Positions 17,947-25,626 of a stretch of DNA of 64,000 nucleotides are shown piece by piece; position 1 is the stretch's first letter, and the number at the start of each line of letters is the position of its first letter. The notes beneath the pieces were generated by a model. That model did not search any database. It was not told the DNA's origin and was given only the letters and a program-made list of their open reading frames with translations. Origin of the DNA: RZYY01 sp036794825 (GTDB lineage Bacteria > Bacteroidota > Bacteroidia > Bacteroidales > 4484-276); the NCBI GenBank assembly GCA_036794825.1, contig DAIRGA010000013.1:1-64000 (forward strand), given 5' to 3'. The position numbers and the translations under genes are program-made.

Positions 17947-18240
17947 ATGGATAACATTTTAATCACAGTCAGGGTAGCTGACAGAGAATATCGTTTGAAC
18001 ATCGAAAGAAGGAAAGAGGAGTTGGTAAGAGAGGCGGCAAAACGGATCAACGAAACCATTAAGAAATATGCTGAAAATTATGACTTTAAGGATAAGCAGG
18101 ATTTGCTGGCCATGGTGGTGCTGCAAAACACCATCAAAGCCATGGAGTTGGATGAGCAGGTCAGTTTTCAGCAAAACCAGTTAGCCGGTAAATTAATTGA
18201 AATCAACAGGATATTGACCGAAAGTTTGTCAAAACAATAG
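17947..18240 (+). CDS. zapA: Cell division protein ZapA
   Basis: FtsZ-associated protein that bundles protofilaments at the division site. 97 residues from the ATG at 17947 (MDNILITVRVADREYRLNI); the frame extends 24 nt upstream but those codons are not conserved-looking. The N-terminal beta-rich head (VRVADREYRLNI, then EELVREAAKRINETI) and C-terminal helix for dimer/tetramer formation fit the family. It is followed by a 6S RNA, a gene order also known for zapA-ssrS in gammaproteobacteria. Confidence 0.88.
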   Translation: MDNILITVRVADREYRLNIERRKEELVREAAKRINETIKKYAENYDFKDKQDLLAMVVLQNTIKAMELDEQVSFQQNQLAGKLIEINRILTESLSKQ

Positions 18241-18297
18241 TTCGACCTACCGTTCTTTGATAACAAGCATCAATTTGTATTGATACTGAAAAATATT

Positions 18298-18491
18298 CCC
18301 GCATTAATTCTCTTAATGTTTGTAAACTCAACATTAAATACTTTAGGGAAAATCTCAGCTGGTGTAGAACAGGCCTCATTCCTTCCGGGGAATTCGCTAC
18401 GGCGGACAGTGGACGTTTGAAGCCGGCGGTAACCCTAATAATAAAGCCTGGGGTTTACTAAACTCCGACTGTAATTAATGCGGGTTTTTTT
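18298..18491 (+). ncRNA. ssrS: 6S RNA (RNA polymerase regulator)
   Basis: A 12-bp perfect closing stem joins the ends: CCCGCATTAATT (18298-18309) with AATTAATGCGGG (18473-18484), followed by seven T as a terminator. Inside there are further paired arms, such as TTAGGG (18343-18348) with CCCTAA (18433-18438) and a small hairpin GGGGTTTACTAAACTCC. The ~194-nt length, rod-like layout, U-tail and position immediately 3' of zapA all fit 6S RNA, which mimics an open promoter and sequesters the housekeeping holoenzyme. The identification is by architecture and synteny, not by covariance search. Confidence 0.8.
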
Positions 18492-18529
18492 CCTTACCGA
18501 TTGCCGCTAACCTTAAACTTTAAACAGAT

Positions 18530-20071
18530 ATGCAAATACTATTATGCGTAGTTAGCGGGGTTGCAGGGATAATCCTCGGGATAGTCCTGTCGTCAACCAT
18601 ACTCAGAAAAAAGCTGGAAGAAAAAGCCAGGAAAACCCTCGAAGAGGCTCAGGAAAAGGCCGAAATGATTAAGAAAGAAAAAATGCTGCAGGCTAAAGAG
18701 CATTTCCTGAAACTAAAAACCGAGCACGACCAAATGGCAAACGAAAAGAATGCCAACATCCTGAAGAACGAAAACCGGCTGAAACAAAAGGAAGTAACAC
18801 TAAATCAGAAATTTGAGGAGTACAACAAGAAAGAAAAAGAGGTTGCCCTGATCAGGAAAAACCTTTCTACCCAACTTGAAATCCTCGAAAAGAAACAGGA
18901 AGAGATTGACAAATCCTTCCAGAAACAACTCGAACAACTCGAAAGCATCTCAGGCCTTACTGCCGAAGAAGCAAAGACCCAACTGGTGGAAAGCATGAAG
19001 GACGAAGCCCGTTCAGAAGCAATGTCGCAAATACAGGACATCGTTGACGAGGCTAAACTCACCGCCAACCAGGAAGCCCGCAAAATAGTTGTTGAGACTA
19101 TCCAGAGAACTGCCGCCGAAAACACCATCGAAAACACGGTGTCGGTATTCAACATTGACAACGATGAAATCAAAGGCCGCATCATAGGTCGTGAGGGAAG
19201 AAACATCCGTACCCTCGAAGCTCTGACTGGCATCGAAATCATCATTGACGATTCTCCTGATGCCATCATCTTATCCGGTTTCGATCCGGTAAGAAGAGAA
19301 ATCGCACGCCTGTCGCTTCATAAACTTGTCACCGATGGCCGTATCCATCCCGCCCGCATCGAAGAGGTGGTAAGCAAAACCAAAACCCAGATCGAACAAG
19401 AGATTGTGGAAATCGGAAAGCGCACCTGTGTTGATCTCGGCATCCACGGAATGCATCCTGAACTGGTGAGGCTCGTGGGTAAAATGAAATACCGTTCGTC
19501 CTACGGCCAAAACCTGCTGCAGCACTCACGCGAAGTGGCCAACCTCTGCGCCACCATGGCAGCAGAACTCGGTCTCAATCCCAAGAAGGCCAAACGCGCC
19601 GGACTGTTGCACGATATCGGCAAAGTGCCGGATAACGAGTCCGAATTGCCACACGCACTGCTCGGAATGAAACTGGCTGAAAAATACAAGGAGCATCCCG
19701 AAATCAGTAACGCAATCGGTTCGCACCACAACGAAACCGAAATGGAGACGCTGCTTGCTCCGATCGTTCAGGTATGTGATGCCATTTCGGGTGCACGTCC
19801 CGGTGCACGCCGCGAAGTGGTGGAAGCCTACATTCAGCGTTTGAAAGACCTCGAAAACCTTGCGCTCTCGTACCCCGGTGTAGTTAAAACCTATGCCATT
19901 CAGGCGGGAAGAGAACTCAGGGTGATCGTGGCAGCAGAAAATGTCTCGGATGAGCAGGCAAATGTGCTCGCTTATGACCTTTCGAAAAAGATCCAGAGCG
20001 AAATGACTTATCCCGGTCAGATCAAAATCACGGTAATCCGCGAAACCAGGGCGATCAGTTTTGCCAAGTAA
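18530..20071 (+). CDS. rny: Ribonuclease Y
   Basis: Membrane-anchored endoribonuclease initiating mRNA decay. 513 residues, a normal length. Order: an N-terminal TM helix (about 1-22, CVVSGVAGIILGIVLSS), a long Lys/Glu-rich coiled coil (about 25-200), a KH RNA-binding domain (IKGRIIGREGRNIRTLEAL, about 213-232) and an HD phosphohydrolase domain with the metal ligands His361-Asp362 in LLHDIGK, and the later block GSHHNETEME. It lies 38 nt after the 6S RNA terminator. A bidirectional terminator follows. Confidence 0.96.
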   Translation: MQILLCVVSGVAGIILGIVLSSTILRKKLEEKARKTLEEAQEKAEMIKKEKMLQAKEHFLKLKTEHDQMANEKNANILKNENRLKQKEVTLNQKFEEYNKKEKEVALIRKNLSTQLEILEKKQEEIDKSFQKQLEQLESISGLTAEEAKTQLVESMKDEARSEAMSQIQDIVDEAKLTANQEARKIVVETIQRTAAENTIENTVSVFNIDNDEIKGRIIGREGRNIRTLEALTGIEIIIDDSPDAIILSGFDPVRREIARLSLHKLVTDGRIHPARIEEVVSKTKTQIEQEIVEIGKRTCVDLGIHGMHPELVRLVGKMKYRSSYGQNLLQHSREVANLCATMAAELGLNPKKAKRAGLLHDIGKVPDNESELPHALLGMKLAEKYKEHPEISNAIGSHHNETEMETLLAPIVQVCDAISGARPGARREVVEAYIQRLKDLENLALSYPGVVKTYAIQAGRELRVIVAAENVSDEQANVLAYDLSKKIQSEMTYPGQIKITVIRETRAISFAK

Positions 20072-20087
20072 AAGCAATAATCCCAAT

Positions 20088-20120
20088 AAAAAAACCCGGC
20101 CACATCTGACCGGGTTTTTT
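20088..20120. terminator. Bidirectional terminator between rny and the ferredoxin gene
   Basis: AACCCGG and CCGGGTT form the stem (20093-20116), with seven A on the left and six T on the right. It can terminate both convergent genes. Confidence 0.85.
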
Positions 20121-20152
20121 GTTGCGCTCCTGAAGAGCCTTCCGTAAAACGG

Positions 20153-20320
20153 TTATTCAGGGTGAATTGCTTCAACCGGGCACACATCGGCGCAGGCGCC
20201 ACAATCGGTGCATACATCCGGATCAATCTTGTAGATTTCACCCTCAGAAATTGCTTCAACGGGGCACTCATCAATGCATGTTCCGCATGCAGTGCAATCT
20301 TCATTAATTACGTAAGCCAT
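20153..20320 (-). CDS. 2[4Fe-4S] ferredoxin
   Basis: Small electron carrier of 55 residues. Two clusters are encoded by CTACGTCIDECPVEA and CTDCGACADVCPVEA (each CxxCxxCxxxCP). The start is the ATG at 20320 (MAYVINEDC), which is the usual N terminus; the longer frame adds 12 unconserved residues. The clostridial-type sequence suggests low-potential electron transfer, for example with pyruvate:ferredoxin oxidoreductase or Rnf, in an anaerobe or facultative anaerobe; partners are not in the window. It is monocistronic, sharing the bidirectional terminator with rny. Confidence 0.95.
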   Translation of the reverse strand: MAYVINEDCTACGTCIDECPVEAISEGEIYKIDPDVCTDCGACADVCPVEAIHPE

Positions 20321-20504
20321 TTTTTTATAGTTTAAGGTTAGACAATTGGATCGCAAATGTCAGCATATTTTTCTTTATGGATGCCTTTTGAACTTTTTTT
20401 TCCGAAATTTATAGACAGTCTAAATTGACAGGAAGCCAGAAAAACCATGAACTGAAGGGCAGCTAAGTATCTTATTCTAATCTATTGCTTTTTTAGTTGA
20501 AATT

Positions 20505-20675
20505 TCAAACAACAAATCTCAAACGGCAAATAAATACCAAATCTCAAAATTCAAATGCCAATCCGCTCCACATTCACCCCCCCCTGAATCCATTACGCAG
20601 GGTCGCTTTCACTGTTTGGATTTTTGATCTTTGTAAATTGTGATTTATTTGAGATTTGTTTATTGTATTTTGTGT
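20505..20675. repeat. AT-rich imperfect inverted repeat (AAATCTCAAA type)
   Basis: In the 557-bp gene-free gap between fdx and hutU, AACAAATCTCAAA (20511-20523) is the reverse complement of a 13-mer at 20648-20660. A second AAATCTCAAAATTCAAAT unit lies beside the left arm and related ATC-rich units in the right arm. Between the arms is a C-rich tract. It looks like a decayed non-autonomous palindromic element. No open frame is present. Confidence 0.65.
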
Positions 20676-20703
20676 TTTCTGGCTTATCCAGGTAGAGGGT
20701 TGA

Positions 20704-20723
20704 AGACAGTTTGGAAACTGTCT
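20704..20723. repeat. Short perfect palindrome upstream of hutU
   Basis: AGACAGTTT and AAACTGTCT form a 9-bp perfect inverted repeat with a 2-nt centre, 155 nt before the hutU start. It may be a member of the GACAG/CTGTC hairpin family also seen at 2566 and 22897, or an operator. Confidence 0.55.
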
Positions 20724-20877
20724 CAAATTCAAAAGGGAATCGAAAGGTTTTAAGGTAGGTGGGTTGCGTTTTGAATGTGGGTCCTGTTACTCGGTTTGAT
20801 TTTCTTCCCCCTTCACCGCTGTAAACGCTCCGTTTGTAGTAAATTTGCCGCCTGTAATTAATTTAAACCATCACTAC

Positions 20878-22875
20878 ATGAACGACTTTCAAAAAGCCAT
20901 CCTGCAAGGGATTCCGGAAGTTTTGCCTGAGTTGCAGCCCCGCGATGCCAATGTTTCGCACGCTCCGGTGCGCAAAGATATGCTCAACCATGAAGAGAAA
21001 AAACTGGCGCTGATAAATGCCCTGCGCTATTTCGACAAAAAGCACCACAAGGCACTCGCTCCGGAATTTATGAACGAGCTTGAAACCTACGGGCGAATTT
21101 ACATGTATCGCTTCAGGCCAACCTACCCGATGCATGCACGGCCTGTGGATGAATATCCCTGCCGGTCGAAGCAGGCTGCAGCCATCATGCTGATGATTCA
21201 GAACAACCTCGATCCGGCCGTTGCACAACATCCTCACGAGTTGATTACCTATGGCGGAAATGGCGCAGTTTTCCAGAACTGGGCGCAGTATCTGCTCACC
21301 ATGCAGTACCTGGCCACCATGACCGATGACCAGACCCTGGTAATGTATTCAGGACATCCAATGGGGTTGTTCCCTTCGCACAAGGATGCTCCGAGAGTGG
21401 TGGTTACCAATGGGATGGTAATTCCAAACTATTCTAAAGCTGATGATTACGAGCGTTTCAATGCGCTGGGTGTGTCGCAGTACGGGCAGATGACCGCCGG
21501 CTCCTACATGTATATCGGACCGCAGGGAATTGTGCACGGTACCACCATCACGGTGCTGAATGCCGGCAGGATGATCGGCGCCGACAGCGATGACCTGGGT
21601 GGCAAGTTATTCGTTTCGTCGGGATTGGGAGGCATGTCGGGAGCTCAGGCAAAAGCAGCCGTGATTGCCGGCGCTGTGGGTGTGATTGCCGAAGTAAACC
21701 AAAAAGCCGCAGTTAAAAGGCATAGCCAGGGCTGGGTAGATGAGTTGTATCATGATCTTGATAAACTAATGCAACGAATCAGAAAGGCGCAACAGGGAAA
21801 AGAGGCTGTATCGCTGGCTTATGTAGGCAATGTGGTGGATTTGTGGGAGCGACTGGCCGATGAAAATGTCATGGTTGAAATGGGCTCCGACCAGACTTCG
21901 CTGCACAATCCCTGGGCTGGCGGTTATTATCCCGCCGGGCTTTCGTTCGACGAATCCAACCGGATGATGGTCGAAGATCCGAAGCAATTTAAAGAGAAGG
22001 TACAGGAATCTCTGCGCAGGCAGGTAGATGCCATTAATCGCCTCACCGCCAATGGGATGTACTTCTTTGATTACGGCAACGCTTTTCTCCTTGAAGCAAG
22101 CCGCGCCGGCGCCGATATTTTGAACGAAAAAGGTGGATTCAGATATCAGTCTTACGTTCAGGACATTATGGGGCCAATGTGTTTCGACTACGGATTTGGC
22201 CCGTTCAGGTGGGTGTGTACTTCCGGAAAATCCGAAGACCTCGATACCACCGATCAGATTGCCATCGAAGTTTTGGAAAAAATAGCAGCCGGCTCGCCAA
22301 AAGAGATTACCCAGCAGATGAAGGACAACATCAAGTGGATCAGGGAGGCTAAGAAAAACAGGCTGGTGGTAGGTTCGCAGGCACGCATTCTCTATGCCGA
22401 TGCCGAAGGAAGGATGAAGATTGCCGAAGCCTTCAACAACGCCGTGCGAAATAAAATTCTCTCCGCTCCGGTAGTGCTTGGCCGCGATCATCACGACGTT
22501 TCCGGAACCGACTCGCCCTACCGCGAAACTTCGAACATTTACGACGGTTCACAGTTTACGGCCGACATGGCCGTGCACAACGTCATCGGCGACTCGTTCC
22601 GCGGCGCAACCTGGGTTTCGCTGCACAACGGCGGCGGCGTGGGCTGGGGCGAAGTGATCAACGGCGGTTTCGGTATGGTGCTCGATGGCACACCCGACTC
22701 CGACCGCAGACTCAAAATGATGCTTCACTGGGATGTGAACAACGGCATCGCCCGCCGAAGCTGGGCCAGAAACGAAGGCGCCATCTTCGCCATACAACGC
22801 GCCATGCAAAATGAGCCACTGCTCAAAGTTACCCTCCCTAATCTGGTGGACGAGGAACTGATCAGCGGGATTTAG
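20878..22875 (+). CDS. hutU: Urocanate hydratase
   Basis: Second step of histidine degradation: urocanate + water to 4-imidazolone-5-propanoate, NAD+-dependent, cytoplasmic. 665 residues from the ATG at 20878 (MNDFQKAILQG); the frame runs 33 nt upstream from a non-ATG codon. Family blocks: YGGNGAVFQNWAQYLLTMQY, GGLGGMSGAQAKAA, MVEMGSDQTSLHNPWAGGYY, GDSFRGATWVSLHNGGGVGWG. It is about 100 residues longer than the well-studied ~560-residue Pseudomonas enzyme, consistent with the longer urocanase form seen in Bacteroidota. hutH, hutI and formimidoyltransferase genes are not adjacent. Confidence 0.95.
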   Translation: MNDFQKAILQGIPEVLPELQPRDANVSHAPVRKDMLNHEEKKLALINALRYFDKKHHKALAPEFMNELETYGRIYMYRFRPTYPMHARPVDEYPCRSKQAAAIMLMIQNNLDPAVAQHPHELITYGGNGAVFQNWAQYLLTMQYLATMTDDQTLVMYSGHPMGLFPSHKDAPRVVVTNGMVIPNYSKADDYERFNALGVSQYGQMTAGSYMYIGPQGIVHGTTITVLNAGRMIGADSDDLGGKLFVSSGLGGMSGAQAKAAVIAGAVGVIAEVNQKAAVKRHSQGWVDELYHDLDKLMQRIRKAQQGKEAVSLAYVGNVVDLWERLADENVMVEMGSDQTSLHNPWAGGYYPAGLSFDESNRMMVEDPKQFKEKVQESLRRQVDAINRLTANGMYFFDYGNAFLLEASRAGADILNEKGGFRYQSYVQDIMGPMCFDYGFGPFRWVCTSGKSEDLDTTDQIAIEVLEKIAAGSPKEITQQMKDNIKWIREAKKNRLVVGSQARILYADAEGRMKIAEAFNNAVRNKILSAPVVLGRDHHDVSGTDSPYRETSNIYDGSQFTADMAVHNVIGDSFRGATWVSLHNGGGVGWGEVINGGFGMVLDGTPDSDRRLKMMLHWDVNNGIARRSWARNEGAIFAIQRAMQNEPLLKVTLPNLVDEELISGI

Positions 22876-22896
22876 CATTTCCATTGTGGATTTTTC

Positions 22897-22929
22897 ATCC
22901 CTGACAGGGTTTGGAACCCTGTCAGGGAT
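22897..22929. repeat. 15-bp perfect hairpin after hutU (possible terminator)
   Basis: ATCCCTGACAGGGTT (22897-22911) and its exact reverse complement (22915-22929) flank a 3-nt loop. No T-run follows, so it may be a repeat-family hairpin or mRNA 3'-end stabiliser rather than a classical terminator. Confidence 0.7.
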
Positions 22930-23031
22930 TCCTTATCCATTCATTATCAGCCCTTTAAGAGACATTCTATCGCGAAGGTTTTTTTAACAAATAATTAATA
23001 ACAAAGCAGCTTTTATTTCCTGTCTTATTCC

Positions 23032-23039
23032 TACTTTTG
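23032..23039 (+). promoter_or_regulatory. Probable -7 box of the endonuclease I gene
   Basis: TACTTTTG matches TAnnTTTG, 22 nt before the ATG. A TTTT stretch (23011-23014) lies 17 nt upstream at the -33 position. Confidence 0.5.
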
Positions 23040-23061
23040 GCCTCTTACTCACACTTGTTTT

Positions 23062-24168
23062 ATGATCAAAAAAATCTATGCGCTGGTAATCCTGATTACC
23101 TCGCTCTGTTTCCCCCTTTTCCTTGCTGCTCAGCCTCCTTCAGGCTATTACAACGCTGCCGAAGGCAAAACCGGCGCCGAGCTGAAAACCGCGCTGTACA
23201 ACATTATCAAAGGGCACACAACGATAATTTATGACAATGTTGACGAGGCATTGAAGGTTCTTGAGGAAGATCCAAACAACAGCAATAATATCATTTTACT
23301 TTACAAGCAGGTTTCATCGCCGAAATCCAATTTCGGTAGCGGAGTTGACAACTGGAACCGTGAGCATTTATGGCCAAGTTCGCATGGTAATTTTGACACA
23401 TCACCGCCAGAAGGGACCGACTTACACCACATGCGGCCTACTGATGTCAGTGTTAACAGTGACCGAGGCGACAAGGACTTTGATAATGGCGGAACTACAC
23501 ACCCTGAGGCAGTACTTTGCAAATGGACCTCAGATTCCTGGGAACCACCTGATGTAGTAAAGGGCGATATTGCCCGTTCAATCTTTTACATGGCAGTGAG
23601 GTATGAAGGAGAAAATGGCGAAACAAACCTGGAAATTCAAGACAATTACACCTCCACATCCACCGGGAACGGATATCTTGGTAAGTTATCAACACTACTG
23701 CAATGGCACACCAACGATCCACCGGATGATACTGAAAGAGAGCGTAATAACAAGATTTATACTAGTTATCAGTACAACCGTAACCCTTTCATTGATCGTC
23801 CTGAATTTGCCAATTGTATCTGGGGAACCTGTGTTGACCCCGAACCCGAAAACCACCCCACCAACTTCTCCGCTCACACTATCACCCTCAACTGGAGCGA
23901 CGCCACCGGCCCCTCCCTGCCCGAAGGTTACCTGGTGCGAATGAGCGCAACCGGCTTTAACGACATTACCACCCCTGTGGACGGAACCGCGGTATCCGAC
24001 AACTTCTGGAACAAAAACGTGCCTTACGGCGTGCAGAAAGCCGTATTCGGAGGACTCACACCCAATACCCTCTACTATTTCAAAATCTTCAGCTACCGCG
24101 GCGCCGGCACCAACATTGACTATAAAACCGATGGAACCGTGCAACAGGTGAGCTTGCAGGCGAAATAA
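23062..24168 (+). CDS. Secreted endonuclease I family protein with C-terminal FN3 domain
   Basis: Exported nuclease of 368 residues. A signal peptide (about 1-23, ending LAAQ) precedes an endonuclease I (His-Me finger) domain with NREHLWPSS (100-108, likely catalytic His102), DLHHMRP (120-126) and the later QYNRNPFID block. A fibronectin III-like domain (about 262-365) ends the protein at LQAK. Related Bacteroidota proteins usually continue into a T9SS sorting domain, which is missing here, so this copy may be truncated. The last ~50 bp before the tail are repeated exactly 1.4 kb downstream (24090-24138 and 25519-25567). Role inferred: extracellular or periplasmic DNA degradation for nutrients. 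Confidence 0.85.
   Translation: MIKKIYALVILITSLCFPLFLAAQPPSGYYNAAEGKTGAELKTALYNIIKGHTTIIYDNVDEALKVLEEDPNNSNNIILLYKQVSSPKSNFGSGVDNWNREHLWPSSHGNFDTSPPEGTDLHHMRPTDVSVNSDRGDKDFDNGGTTHPEAVLCKWTSDSWEPPDVVKGDIARSIFYMAVRYEGENGETNLEIQDNYTSTSTGNGYLGKLSTLLQWHTNDPPDDTERERNNKIYTSYQYNRNPFIDRPEFANCIWGTCVDPEPENHPTNFSAHTITLNWSDATGPSLPEGYLVRMSATGFNDITTPVDGTAVSDNFWNKNVPYGVQKAVFGGLTPNTLYYFKIFSYRGAGTNIDYKTDGTVQQVSLQAK
24090..24138 (+). repeat. 49-bp direct repeat, left copy (inside the endonuclease FN3 tail)
   Basis: Identical to 25519-25567. It encodes SYRGAGTNIDYKTDGT in the endonuclease frame. The two copies bracket the YhcG and DUF433 genes. Confidence 0.9.
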
Positions 24169-24190
24169 CAGAAACAACACTATTATCAAA

Positions 24191-25174
24191 ATGGACCCAA
24201 GATTTACGGTCATTATTCAATTGATCAGGCAGTCGCGGACGATTGCACTAAAAGCCGTAAACGCCCAACTGATAAACCTATACTGGAACATTGGTGAATA
24301 CATCAGCAGGAAAATTGAACAATCGGAATGGGGCGACTCAGTGGTGTCGGAATTGGCCGGTTACATCCAGCAAAATGAGCCCGATATCAAAGGGTTTTCC
24401 GACAAAAACATCTGGAGAATGAGGCAGTTTTACGAAACCTACAAGGACTTTCCAAAACTCTCACCACTGGTGAGACAAATCAGTTGGACACATAATTTGC
24501 TGATTTTTTCAAGATGCAAATCTATGGAAGAAAGGGAATTTTACATTCAACTTGTGCAACAGGAAAATTACAACAAGAGAGAACTCGACCGACAGATTTC
24601 TGCAAGTCTGTTTGAAAGGACAATGATTGGCAGCAAAAAACTCTCAACACCGTTGAGAGAAATTGATCAGAACCTGACACACACGTTTAAAGACAGCTAT
24701 GTGTTTGAGTTTCTAAATCTATCCGAACCATACAGCGAAAGTGAATTGCAGCGGGGTCTTGTCAGGCAAATGAAAAACTTCATTTTGGAGCTTGGCAAAG
24801 ATTTTCTGTTTATTGGTGAGGAATATAAATTGCAAGTGGGTAACAGCGACTTCTACATTGACCTTCTGTTCTATCATCGCGGATTGCAATGCCTCGTAGC
24901 TTTTGAACTTAAGGCCGACAAATTTAAACCGGATCATTTAGGGCAATTGAATTTTTACCTCGAGGCACTGGATCGTGATGTGAAAAAGGCCAACGAAAAC
25001 CCGAGTATCGGAGTCCTTTTATGCAAAGACAAAGACAGCGAAGTTGTGGAATATGCCTTAAGCAGAAGCCTTTCGCCAACCATGGTTTCAGAGTACAAAA
25101 CGCAATTGCCCGACAAGAGACTCTTACAGCACAAGCTACATGAACTGTTTAATAATTACACCGATGAAAAATAA
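24191..25174 (+). CDS. YhcG family PDDEXK nuclease (DUF1016)
   Basis: A 327-residue YhcG-type protein. The N-terminal DUF1016-N helical domain (INLYWNIGEYISRKI, then WGDSVVSELA and GFSDKNIWRMRQFY) precedes a PD-(D/E)XK nuclease domain. FIGEEYKLQVGNSDFYIDLLFYH and AFELKADKFKPDHLGQLNFYL carry the acidic/Lys catalytic core (D in DFYIDL, E and K in FELK). Members are linked to mobile and defence-associated DNA, but biochemical function is unsettled. It starts 22 nt after the endonuclease stop and sits within the segment bracketed by the 49-bp repeats, suggesting acquisition as a unit. Confidence 0.9.
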   Translation: MDPRFTVIIQLIRQSRTIALKAVNAQLINLYWNIGEYISRKIEQSEWGDSVVSELAGYIQQNEPDIKGFSDKNIWRMRQFYETYKDFPKLSPLVRQISWTHNLLIFSRCKSMEEREFYIQLVQQENYNKRELDRQISASLFERTMIGSKKLSTPLREIDQNLTHTFKDSYVFEFLNLSEPYSESELQRGLVRQMKNFILELGKDFLFIGEEYKLQVGNSDFYIDLLFYHRGLQCLVAFELKADKFKPDHLGQLNFYLEALDRDVKKANENPSIGVLLCKDKDSEVVEYALSRSLSPTMVSEYKTQLPDKRLLQHKLHELFNNYTDEK

Positions 25175-25301
25175 AATCTTCGAAGCTAAGAAACTAATAT
25201 GAGTAATTTTACCGACTGAGCGAAATGACAATCCTGATGGTCATTGCGCTCTTCGGGCAAACCGGAAAAAGGGCTTTAATGAAAAACTAAACTGTTTGAA
25301 A

Positions 25302-25580
25302 ATGACCGACTGGAGATTACATATCGGATCTGAACCACAGATAATGTTTGGGAAACCGGTGATCCTGAACACCAGGATACCCGTGGATCTTGTACTGGAA
25401 AAACTGGCCGGAGGCGATACCTTCGACGATCTACTGGAAGCCTACCCACAGATCACCAAAGAGGACATTGCCGCCTGCATGTTGTTTGCCGCCGATTCGT
25501 TGACAACTTCAACATCTCCAGCTACCGCGGCGCCGGCACCAACATTGACTATAAAACCGATGGAACCATTCAGCAAATAA
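25302..25580 (+). CDS. DUF433 protein with an out-of-frame fusion tail
   Basis: 92 residues from the ATG at 25302. Residues 1-~66 are a DUF433 domain (WRLHIGSEPQIMFGKPVILN, TRIPVDLVLEKLAGGDTFDD, LLEAYPQITKEDIAACMLFA), a small winged-helix-like fold that often acts as an antitoxin with DUF5615 PIN-like toxins. The remaining ~25 residues (TTSTSPATAAPAPTL and following) are the relic FN3 tail read in the wrong frame, so the natural C terminus has been lost or replaced. No DUF5615 toxin is adjacent, so this is an orphan and probably decaying antitoxin. Confidence 0.75.
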   Translation: MTDWRLHIGSEPQIMFGKPVILNTRIPVDLVLEKLAGGDTFDDLLEAYPQITKEDIAACMLFAADSLTTSTSPATAAPAPTLTIKPMEPFSK

Positions 25581-25597
25581 GTATTACAGCAAAATAA
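25505..25597 (+). pseudogene. Relic FN3 tail of a second surface-protein gene
   Basis: In the frame starting at 25505 the sequence reads NFNISSYRGAGTNIDYKTDG, then TIQQISITAK and a stop at 25595-25597. This parallels the end of the endonuclease I protein. It has no start and is overlapped by the DUF433 frame, so it is the leftover 3' end of a duplicated gene. Confidence 0.8.
25519..25567 (+). repeat. 49-bp direct repeat, right copy
   Basis: Exact copy of 24090-24138, located inside the relic FN3 tail. Left-to-left distance is 1429 bp. Confidence 0.9.
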
Positions 25598-25626
25598 ATG
25601 ATTAACTAACTAAATTTCAAACTCTT

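Noticed and set aside
21766..22494. 242-residue minus-strand frame
   Set aside because: Shadow of the urocanase gene in a GC-richer stretch; no family features.
20878..22875. Histidine-utilisation operon
   Set aside because: Only hutU is present; the flanking genes are a ferredoxin and a secreted nuclease.
24191..25580. Complete restriction or toxin-antitoxin system
   Set aside because: YhcG has no methylase partner, and the DUF433 gene lacks its usual DUF5615 toxin and has a disrupted C terminus.
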